Assembly (NCBI GenBank): GCA_038063315.1 | Contig: JBBTVI010000051.1 | Coordinates: 1 to 28,554 of the forward strand | From: JBBTVI01 sp038063315 | GTDB taxonomy: Bacteria; Patescibacteriota; Minisyncoccia; Sungbacterales; HO2-52-23 | Reading direction: 5' to 3' | Length of the DNA stretch: 28,554 bases | Part shown: positions 16,083-21,497 of the stretch, one piece after another | Layout of the letters: every line of letters begins with the position of its first letter | Position numbering within the stretch: position 1 is the first letter of the stretch | Made by a program: the position numbers and the translations under genes | Notes under the pieces: model-generated | What the model was told of the DNA's origin: nothing | Seen by the model: the letters and a program-made list of their open reading frames with translations, nothing else | Database searches by the model: none

Positions 16083-16796
16083 TCATCCACTCAGACGCCG
16101 ATAAAAAATCGCGGCAATGGCCGCTCCGATCAAGGGGCCGATTGCATAAATCATCAGCCATTGTGTCCACGGCGTTATCCACGCTCCGGCAACAAGCGCC
16201 GGGCCGAAACTCCGCGCCGGATTCATGGACGCGCCCGTAACCGGAATACCGATCAGATGCCCGACGAGAACAGTGAGACCGATCGCAAGGGGCGCGAACT
16301 CCTTGAATGCGCCCACGCGATCCGTGGTTGTCGCAAAGACCACGAACACAAGCGCAAATGTCAGCAAAACTTCTATGATGAATCCGCCGGTCGGAGTGAT
16401 GCCCCATCCAAGGCCATGAGCGCCGAGCGTCCCACTGATTTCCGGAGCGAAAACAAGCGTTAAAAACCACGCGCCGGCCGCGGCTCCGGCCAGTTGCATA
16501 ACCACATAGCCGGCTCCGCGCCACACCCGCATCTGACCCGTCAGGCACTGCGCAAAAGTAACCGCCGGATTCAGATGTCCGCCGGAAATCGGCGCCACGG
16601 CGGCCACGAGCACCGCGATCGCAAACCCGTGCGCGAGCGCGATTGCGAGAAGCCGCGCGGACGTCATGCCCACATCCAGTTGCGCGGTCGCCACAACGCT
16701 TCCCGCGCCTAAAAAGACAAAGAGCAGGGTTGCGGCAAATTCCGCCGCGTATGCGCTATACAAATGCCGAAAGGACACATTCCCCTTCCAGGCCAT
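16083..16796 (-). CDS. Aquaporin (MIP family)
   Basis: A six-helix water or small-solute channel, 237 residues. Both half-helix motifs are intact: SGGHLNPAVTF and GASMNPARSFGPAL. Position matching to AqpZ from the NPA asparagines gives the aromatic/arginine filter as His (H2), His (H5), Ala (LE1), Arg (LE2). His at H2 is typical of plant TIPs, and His at H5 is typical of water-specific AqpZ. I prefer the ATG at 16796 because GGAGG lies 8 bases upstream; an ATG at 16820 adds eight charged residues and has a weaker GAGGG. No operon partners: initiator tRNA downstream, repeats upstream. Selectivity is probably for water; ammonia or peroxide cannot be excluded. Confidence 0.95.
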   Translation of the reverse strand: MAWKGNVSFRHLYSAYAAEFAATLLFVFLGAGSVVATAQLDVGMTSARLLAIALAHGFAIAVLVAAVAPISGGHLNPAVTFAQCLTGQMRVWRGAGYVVMQLAGAAAGAWFLTLVFAPEISGTLGAHGLGWGITPTGGFIIEVLLTFALVFVVFATTTDRVGAFKEFAPLAIGLTVLVGHLIGIPVTGASMNPARSFGPALVAGAWITPWTQWLMIYAIGPLIGAAIAAIFYRRLSG

Positions 16797-16841
16797 ATCT
16801 TTTTCCTCCGCTTTTTCCATGCCGTTACTACCCTCTTAACT

Positions 16842-16927
16842 TAATTTTGCGGTACTTCTCGACTCGCTTTGCTCGCTCGAAGAATATTGTTCGAGCTTGT
16901 CGAGAACAAACCAATCGGCAAAATTAA
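16842..16927. repeat. 86-bp inverted-repeat element
   Basis: Ends TTAATTTTGC (16842-16851) and GCAAAATTAA (16918-16927), with an inner pair TTCTCGAC/GTCGAGAA and a central TCGAAGAATATTGTTCGA palindrome. No coding potential. It lies upstream of the aquaporin gene. Confidence 0.65.
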
Positions 16928-17234
16928 CTTGATGCACTACTACCATTATCGGTTAAATTCTAAATCATATCAATGATATATCGGAAAGACGCACGAAGCA
17001 AATATATAGACGCATTTTGGATTTTCCCCTCCTTACGAAGGAGGCACCCACCTCCCCCGCCCCTCCTTAGAAAAGGAGGGGAAAGGGGAGGTTGATGATT
17101 CATACAATTTTAAACCCCTCGTAACCTCGCGCCGCCGGCATAGCCTTTGCTCGCCCAGCGTAGCCTTGGCGAAGCCGGGACGACGCACGGCCCCTTCGTA
17201 GGGGAAGGAATCGGAGTTCCGCCTCGTCAGTCGG
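16928..17234. repeat. Intergenic stretch with C/G-rich hairpin repeat
   Basis: No gene seen. It contains two adjoining hairpins at 17025-17095, CCTCCTTACGAAGGAGG and CCCCTCCTTAGAAAAGGAGG, of a type common as dispersed bacterial repeats. A region near 17138-17177 has GTAGCCTTGGCGAAGCC, related to the CCGCCGTAGCCTTTCGGCG hairpins at 20226 and 20464. The hairpins may act as terminators for the hydrolase gene. Confidence 0.6.
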
Positions 17235-18101
17235 CTACCGCCGCTGCCAATGCACGCCGTCGCTGACAAAACGAACATCGCTATCCGTATCCGTCCGCAG
17301 CGTCGCGGCACCAATTGAAGACAACCGGTCCAGAACCTCGGCCGTCGGATGGCCGTAGCGGTTGCGCCGTCCCACCTGGATCACCGCGACCTCGGGAGAG
17401 ACGGCCGCGAGAAACTCCGCGGACGACGATGTCTTCGACCCATGATGCCCCACCTTCAGAATGTCCGCATCCAGACCCGCGCCGTCCTCAAAAACAAGCC
17501 GGTACTCCATGGCCCGCTCAATGTCGCCCGTCAGAAGCGCCGACGTCCTGCCGTGGCGGAGCATCGCGACAACGCTCGTATTATTTGTTTTTGAAACCGA
17601 CGCGCCGCGCAGATCCGCAAACGGCGCAAGAATCTCGAGCGTTACGGCGCGCCCGAGGCCGAGACGCGCGCCGCGGCGCGCCGTCAGATTCCGAACGCGT
17701 CCGTCTTCAATCAACCGCATCCACTCGCGGTATTCCGCATTCGTTCCCTTCACGCCGGTCCATAGCACAAAACCCACGTCGTATTTTTCCAAAACAGGCA
17801 AAAGTCCGGCGATATGATCCTGATCCGGATGCGTTGAGATAATCCCGTCAATGGAGCGGTCCCAAAACGGCATCTCCCGCCCGAGTTTCGCGAGAACGCG
17901 ATCGCCCGGCCCTCCGTCAACGAGAATCTGATGCCCCTCGGCCGTCTCGATCCAGATGCTGTCGCCCTGTCCCACGTCAAAAAACGTGATGGCGAAATCC
18001 CGATGCAGGGCAAAATAAAAAACCGCGTACCAGATGATCACGCACGAAACCGCAAGAACAATCAGAAAATAGGCGGGGATGTTTTTTCCGAAAGACCGCA
18101 T
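17235..18101 (-). CDS. Membrane-anchored ComEC-type metallo-beta-lactamase-fold hydrolase
   Basis: A 288-residue protein starting at the ATG at 18101: one N-terminal TM (IPAYFLIVLAVSCVIIWYAV), then a ComEC/Rec2-type MBL domain. Motifs: TFFDVGQGDSIWIE, ILVDGGPGD, the metal-binding STHPDQDHIAG, the ALLTGDIE aspartate and KVGHHGSKTSSS near the C-terminal third. In full-length ComEC this domain follows a multi-TM channel and is thought to degrade the non-imported DNA strand. Here it stands alone on one TM, so an extracytoplasmic nuclease or phosphodiesterase role is inferred; which side it faces is not settled. No competence genes are nearby. Confidence 0.88.
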   Translation of the reverse strand: MRSFGKNIPAYFLIVLAVSCVIIWYAVFYFALHRDFAITFFDVGQGDSIWIETAEGHQILVDGGPGDRVLAKLGREMPFWDRSIDGIISTHPDQDHIAGLLPVLEKYDVGFVLWTGVKGTNAEYREWMRLIEDGRVRNLTARRGARLGLGRAVTLEILAPFADLRGASVSKTNNTSVVAMLRHGRTSALLTGDIERAMEYRLVFEDGAGLDADILKVGHHGSKTSSSAEFLAAVSPEVAVIQVGRRNRYGHPTAEVLDRLSSIGAATLRTDTDSDVRFVSDGVHWQRR

Positions 18102-18219
18102 CGAACATATCGTAAATCCGCGGCGCGCAAAGCGCAATCGCCGCGCGTTTGGTGAATAACACTTAAACTTTGGCAAATTTTCTTGCTATTTTTTCAAATG
18201 CGTCAATGAAGGCGTATGA

Positions 18220-18260
18220 GGAAATTTAACCTCGTAAGCGGCTTACGAGGTTAAATTTCC
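18220..18260. repeat. 20-bp perfect inverted repeat
   Basis: Left arm GGAAATTTAACCTCGTAAGC (18220-18239), one G, then its exact complement (18241-18260). The near-zero spacer makes it suited to cruciform extrusion or a dimeric protein site rather than a classical terminator; no T run follows. Confidence 0.85.
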
Positions 18261-18401
18261 AATGAGCACAGGTCTTCTGATAGACGTTGTATCCTTAAAA
18301 AATCTTGCCCTTTAATCTTTCTCTATATTCTTTCTCTATATTATTATTAGCATAACCGCCACGAAGCTGGGTGCGAGATAATCTGATAGTCATAGGATAA
18401 A

Positions 18402-18475
18402 GGAACGATACTCGGGAGAGAGTTTTTGCCCCAACTCTCGGAGTATTGTCCTTGCGTCGGGGCAAATATCGTTCC
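18402..18475 (+). other. Pseudoknot-capable structured element
   Basis: Outer pair GGAACGATA (18402-18410)/TATCGTTCC (18467-18475). Inner hairpin ATACTC+GAGAGTT (18408-18424) with AACTCTC+GAGTAT (18433-18446). The hairpin loop TTTGCCCC (18425-18432) is exactly complementary to GGGGCAAA (18459-18466). All three pairings together form a pseudoknot. It carries GTCCTTGCGTCG at 18448-18459, shared with the element at 20343-20405. Could be a small structured RNA or a transposase-recognised DNA end; the strand is not known. Confidence 0.55.
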
Positions 18476-18563
18476 CCGATCCGTAAACTACCAGCACCCC
18501 AGCACTATCTTGCGAAAGTGCCGGGCAAGCTCGCGCCGCAGCTTTACAGCGGCTATTTATCCC

Positions 18564-18674
18564 TCAAAGAACTATTGTCCCTACTTCGCGCACTATTTTT
18601 CAAAAGTGCGGGATAAACTTCGCCGTTCGACAAGCTCACGACTTCGCAAGGACATTCCGGGATACGAGAACTGG
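18564..18674. repeat. 110-bp direct repeat, copy A
   Basis: From TCAAAGAACTATTGTCCC to CGGGATACGAGAACTGG. It matches copy B at 19872-19981 with a few changes in the middle. It contains a GCACT-T-rich-AGTGC hairpin and CGCAAGGAC, the reverse complement of the core shared with the two structured elements. The two copies bracket the BECR/DUF2283 pair and the 74-residue gene. Confidence 0.9.
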
Positions 18675-18709
18675 ATTTGTTTCTCATATCGCAGAATTTC
18701 ATTACGAAA

Positions 18710-18738
18710 TTGACAACCGTGGTTAGGAACGATATTAT
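18710..18738 (+). promoter_or_regulatory. Near-consensus sigma-70 promoter of the BECR/DUF2283 operon
   Basis: TTGACA (18710-18715), 17-base spacer, TATTAT (18733-18738). The expected start of transcription is 4-6 bases before the ATG at 18750, so the mRNA would be almost leaderless. The spacer and -10 overlap GGAACGATA (18726-18734), which also flanks the pseudoknot element in both orientations and may be an operator. Confidence 0.75.
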
Positions 18739-18749
18739 GATATGTATTC

Positions 18750-19031
18750 ATGGAACCATTTGCTTCTCCATTTGGAATGGTTGAACTGACAACTGAACGG
18801 GAGAAGCACATCTATGCGTTCCACCCTGAAGTTCGGACGCAGCGCAAATATTTTTTCCGCACTCTTGCCGAACCTGAAACTGTCCGTCGATCACGATTCG
18901 ATGCAAAAGTATTTATTCTCTACCATCGAACATCGAGCAAGAAGTATCTGGCGATTGTCATCAAAACGAATCAGCGAAACTTCATCCTCACCGCATATAC
19001 GACAACTAAAATTCAACACCAAGCACCATGA
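18750..19031 (+). CDS. Putative BECR-fold (PBECR-like) RNase toxin
   Basis: A 93-residue protein whose layout fits the Barnase-EndoU-ColicinE5/D-RelE (BECR) family of small nucleases: TEREKHIYAFHPEV, a PETVRRSRFDAKVFILYHR strand pair, and YLAIVIK with FILTAYTTTKI at the C-terminus. His in HIYAFHPE and the C-terminal Thr/Tyr are candidate catalytic positions. The ATG at 18750 is favoured by the promoter position; ATG at 18777 is an alternative. The stop overlaps the DUF2283 start by four bases (ATGA). A toxin acting on RNA is inferred from fold and context, not shown. Confidence 0.75.
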   Translation: MEPFASPFGMVELTTEREKHIYAFHPEVRTQRKYFFRTLAEPETVRRSRFDAKVFILYHRTSSKKYLAIVIKTNQRNFILTAYTTTKIQHQAP

Positions 19032-19252
19032 AGCTCTACTATTACTATGATAAAGAAGCGGACGTCGCCTACCTTTCCCAAGGGAAGCCCTCGCTGAAAG
19101 ACATCTCGCAGGAAACAAGCGATGATGTGGTGCTGCGCCTCAACCCTAAAACAGGTATGGTGCGGGGGTTTACCATCCTTAATTTCAGCAAACGAAACAC
19201 TGAGGATGTCCCCGTCTCGCTCCCCATCACCGCGGCGCTCACGCCTGCGTGA
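19028..19252 (+). CDS. DUF2283 domain protein, putative antitoxin
   Basis: A 74-residue protein with the DUF2283 pattern: YYYYDKEADVAYLSQGKP, SDDVVLRLNPKTGMVRGFTILNFSKR. DUF2283 proteins are small and recurrently encoded next to toxin-like nucleases (for example DUF4258), so an antitoxin role is plausible. The ATG is embedded in the stop of the BECR gene, giving tight co-translation with the toxin first and the antitoxin second, which is the reverse of most type II systems. Confidence 0.85.
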   Translation: MKLYYYYDKEADVAYLSQGKPSLKDISQETSDDVVLRLNPKTGMVRGFTILNFSKRNTEDVPVSLPITAALTPA

Positions 19253-19364
19253 AGATTTCATTTTTTAAAGAACACCCGCTTTCGTCCTTTTGGACTCATC
19301 AGCACGGACATCCCATGTTTTGGGACCTCGTCCCAAAGTGGGACAAGCACATCCGTGGAGCGTA

Positions 19365-19393
19365 GGGAGGATGTGATAAAACTCCATCCTCCC
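19365..19393 (+). terminator. Hairpin downstream of DUF2283
   Basis: GGGAGGATG (19365-19373) and CATCCTCCC (19385-19393) form a 9-bp stem with an 11-base loop. No T run follows, so factor-independent termination is uncertain. A second hairpin TTTGGGAC-CTC-GTCCCAAA lies at about 19318-19336. Confidence 0.45.
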
Positions 19394-19431
19394 CATAAAC
19401 CCTAACCTTTTATAGAATCACCTCCTTTCTT

Positions 19432-19458
19432 GCGAGAGATACCGTCAGTATCTCTCGC
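19432..19458 (-). terminator. Perfect hairpin spanning the stop codon of the 74-aa gene
   Basis: An 11-bp stem GCGAGAGATAC/GTATCTCTCGC with a 5-base loop that holds the TGA. On the minus strand it is followed by AAGAAAGG, not T-rich, so it is more likely an RNA-protective or regulatory fold than an intrinsic terminator. Confidence 0.5.
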
Positions 19459-19669
19459 TTTGGTCGGACGGACAACGTTGCCCGTTCATCGGGACTGGAC
19501 GGCTGGGGTCGGCAGCCGCCATGGCGTCGATTTCGTCGTAGCGGCCGCGCTCGTAGGCGGCCTTTTCCTCCGCGGAATACTCCGCGGGAAAAGCGTGATC
19601 GCAGAGGGCGTGCTTCACGCCCTCCCAGTGTGCCTGCGCCGTTCCAACATCCTGAAAACGTGTTTTCAT
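19445..19669 (-). CDS. Hypothetical 74-aa protein
   Basis: Not recognised. The start is well supported: AGGAG lies 6 bases before the ATG at 19669. The sequence is protein-like, charged and probably helical (TAQAHWEGVKHALCDHAFP, EYSAEEKAAYERGRYDEIDAMAAADP). The TGA stop codon lies in the loop of a perfect 11-bp hairpin (GCGAGAGATAC/GTATCTCTCGC, 19432-19458), an unusual arrangement. It sits between the two 110-bp direct repeats, opposite in direction to the BECR/DUF2283 pair. Confidence 0.65.
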   Translation of the reverse strand: MKTRFQDVGTAQAHWEGVKHALCDHAFPAEYSAEEKAAYERGRYDEIDAMAAADPSRPVPMNGQRCPSDQSERY

Positions 19670-19739
19670 TTTCTTCTCCTAATTCGCTCTTCACCGCGCC
19701 CAGTAATTTGGGGCCGACGCTATGTCGGACACGCGGTGT

Positions 19740-19791
19740 TTCAGCGAGGCATTGAGTCCCGCAACTTTGCGGGACTCAATGCCTCGCTGAA
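19740..19791. repeat. 25-bp perfect inverted repeat
   Basis: A 25-base arm beginning TTCAGCGAGGCATTGAGTCC (19740-19764), spacer CT, then its exact complement (19767-19791). A 52-base near-perfect palindrome with a 2-base spacer; no T tract. Confidence 0.9.
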
Positions 19792-19871
19792 TTATCCGCC
19801 GCCGCTCCACCTCCACCAATGTTTCGGCGGACGCAGTAAAACTTTGGCGGACAAAGAAGGTGATTCTACTT

Positions 19872-19981
19872 TCAAAGAACTATTGTCCCTACTCCACGCA
19901 CTATTTTTTCAAAAGTGCGGGGCACATCGCCGTTCGACAAGCTCACGACTTCGCAAGGACATTCCGGGATACGAGAACTGG
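19872..19981. repeat. 110-bp direct repeat, copy B
   Basis: Second copy of the repeat at 18564-18674, same orientation. The last about 55 bases (from CCGTTCGACAAGCTCACGAC through CGAGAACTGG) are identical; differences are around the T-rich hairpin loop and the following few bases. Flanks differ completely after the final CTGG. Confidence 0.9.
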
Positions 19982-20342
19982 TTTACCCCCACACCTATCC
20001 CGCACCTTCTCGCAATCTACACACAGTTCCTGTGTATGATTGGTGTGGGGGTTTAAGATTCTCATCTCCCGCCGATCTCCTTGTAAAGTAAAGAACTATA
20101 TTGCAGTCGGATTCATGCGACTACCCTCATAGAGAGGGTGCTGAAGGAGAACATTTTGTTGAACGTTTACCGCAGAACCTGTGCGAGCCATAATTGTATA
20201 ATTTTATGCTCCGGCTGCGGTTTATCCGCCGTAGCCTTTCGGCGTAGACGGACCTCTCTCCCCTTCAACGCGCTCCCTACAATCCTCCTCCGCTTCCGCC
20301 TTCGCTAAAGCTACAGCGGACAAGAAAGCTGCGGACGGACAA

Positions 20343-20405
20343 GTAAAAAGGCGACATAAAGATTGCTTCCATATTTCGGAAGGAGTCCTTGCGTCGCCTT
20401 TTTAC
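20343..20405 (+). other. Structured element with 13-bp perfect stem
   Basis: Outer stem GTAAAAAGGCGAC (20343-20355)/GTCGCCTTTTTAC (20393-20405), inner hairpin CTTCC/GGAAG (20366-20382), then GTCCTTGCGTCG (20385-20396), the same 12-mer as in the pseudoknot element at 18402-18475. The 3' arm ends in TTTTT, so on the plus strand it could also terminate transcription. Confidence 0.55.
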
Positions 20406-20588
20406 CCTGAACCAAGTCGAAGGGTATGGCTTTACCTACCACTTGGTAGTGGTAAGCTTGTCCGCCGTAGCCTTTCAGCGTAGGCGGGACTCTCTCCCGA
20501 AAGTCGCTATATTTATTGATTCAACGGTCTTTTACCTTAACTGCCTATAGTATATCATACCTCATCTATTCTGTCAAGTCCGCCTCTC

Positions 20589-20743
20589 GTAACCCCTCAC
20601 AGCCGTCATTGCGAGCGACCCCGAGTCTGTCGAGGGGGAGCGCGGCAATCCAGTATTTCTGCTGGATTGCTTCGTCGTCCTGCAACAGAACTCCTCGCAA
20701 TGACGCATATGGCGGCAATCGCGGTAGGGCTGTGAGGAGTTAC
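20589..20743. mobile_element. Complete 155-bp MITE
   Basis: Ends GTAACCCCTCACAGCC (20589-20604) and GGCTGTGAGGAGTTAC (20728-20743), one mismatch. The inside has a single CGTCATTGCGAG...CAATCCAG/CTGGATTG...CTCGCAATGACG hairpin. It is the simplest complete copy of the family, directly upstream of rnpB. Confidence 0.85.
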
Positions 20744-20788
20744 TCCCGCCAAGATTGACAAATCAAATAGAAAGATGCAAAATACAAA

Positions 20789-21310
20789 TGCCGTTATGCC
20801 GGATAGTTGCCCAGTCGCCTACGGCGACCCGTGGGAGGAAAGTCCGGGCTCTCACATTGGAGGCCGGATTGCTGGAAATAATGGAAGCCGGAAGGATTCT
20901 ATCCCTGTAATATCGAGCATGTGAACCTTCTAGCTGACCCTTAATTCTTGGCAATCCGGTTTCCAGTGTAGCAAGGTAGCGGGTAACGCCCGTCCGGAGC
21001 AATCCGAGGGGTGCGAACAGAGACGCCTTTCTCTGAGAAGAGAAGGCTGCCCCCGGCAAATTGCCGAATGGCAGAGTCCTCGTATAAATTCGGGGCTACC
21101 CCGATAGGGGCTTGCCCCGAGCAAAGTCGAGGGGTGAAACGGCTAAAGCCCTACCCGGGAGCAAGGCCGTGTCGGCCTGTCTCACAAGAGCGCAGGCCCA
21201 AGAGCCGCTCGAGCCATGCGGTAACGCATGGCCCAGACAGATAACTATCGTCCCGCATCATTCCGGCGTATTATGCGGGATACAGAACCCGGCTTACAGG
21301 CATAACGGCA
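20789..21310 (+). ncRNA. rnpB: RNase P RNA
   Basis: Catalytic RNA of RNase P, which matures tRNA 5' ends. P1 is a perfect 12-bp pair, TGCCGTTATGCC (20789-20800) with GGCATAACGGCA (21299-21310). The universally conserved GAGGAAAGTCCGGGCT is at 20835-20850 and ACAGAACCCGGCTTACAGG at 21282-21300 (P4). GCGAACAGAGA and CCCGGGAGCAAGGCCG match the A-type core. At about 520 nt it is longer than E. coli M1 RNA. An extra arm at 20861-20963 (CCGGATTGC/GCAATCCGG, 20864-20959) lies between the first conserved block and P8. A hairpin CCCCGAGCAAAGTCGAGGGG at 21115-21134 resembles interspersed repeats outside the gene. T-rich sequence follows the 3' end. Confidence 0.96.
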
Positions 21311-21385
21311 CGCCACATTTTTTATTTGAAAGCCGCACAATCCGCAGGCGGTTATAGCCATGTTAAAATAAAACGTCCCTTCTTC

Positions 21386-21467
21386 TGTCATTCCCGCGGA
21401 GGCGGGAATCCAGATTTCTCTCTTTGATAAGGCAGAACCTGGACCCCCGCCTTCGCGGGGGTGACAA
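21386..21467. repeat. GTCATTCCCGCG-type inverted repeat
   Basis: Left half TGTCATTCCCGCGGAGGCGGG and right half CCCCCGCCTTCGCGGGGGTGACAA with CCAG/CTGG inside. Same inner family as the element at 2993-3134 in the reverse orientation, but without the GTTTGGTGAATAAGG ends. It lies between rnpB and the convergent ppsA. Confidence 0.8.
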
Positions 21468-21497
21468 CTGGAAAGAATCTTCATCCTGCCAAAACCG

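Larger units (their letters stand above)
18102..18749. repeat. Structured non-coding region upstream of the BECR/DUF2283 pair
   Basis: No protein gene seen. It contains: a lone GTTTGGTGAATAA MITE end near 18149; a 20-bp perfect inverted repeat at 18220-18260; a pseudoknot-capable structure at 18402-18475; a GCACT/AGTGC hairpin at 18500-18533; copy A of a 110-bp direct repeat at 18564-18674; an AATTTC/GAAATT hairpin near 18696-18711; and a consensus promoter at 18710-18738. Confidence 0.7.
19670..20588. repeat. 900-bp non-coding stretch of nested inverted repeats
   Basis: No protein gene supported. It contains: the 25-bp palindrome at 19740-19791; direct-repeat copy B at 19872-19981; a CCCCCACACC/GGTGTGGGGG stem at about 19985-20055 with an ACACAG-TTC-CTGTGT hairpin inside; ACCCTC/GAGGGT at about 20124-20141; CCGCCGTAGCCTTTCGGCG hairpins near 20226 and 20464; the structured element at 20343-20405; and a TACCCT/AGGGTA hairpin at 20404-20426. 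Together with 18102-18749 it looks like a graveyard or landing pad of small mobile repeats. Confidence 0.65.

Noticed and set aside
19410..19694. 94-residue minus-strand frame overlapping the 74-residue gene
   Set aside because: Different frame, Arg/Gly-rich composition and no ribosome site; the 74-residue frame has AGGAG at proper distance.
18220..20500. CRISPR array
   Set aside because: The repeats here are palindromes and one pair of long direct repeats, without regularly spaced 25-40 base units or unique spacers.
20516..20758. 80-residue plus-strand frame before rnpB
   Set aside because: Covers the 155-bp MITE; the peptide is repeat-derived.
20763..21357. Several short frames over the RNase P RNA
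   Set aside because: The region is a structured RNA gene with conserved P1, P4 and core blocks, so coding is not expected.
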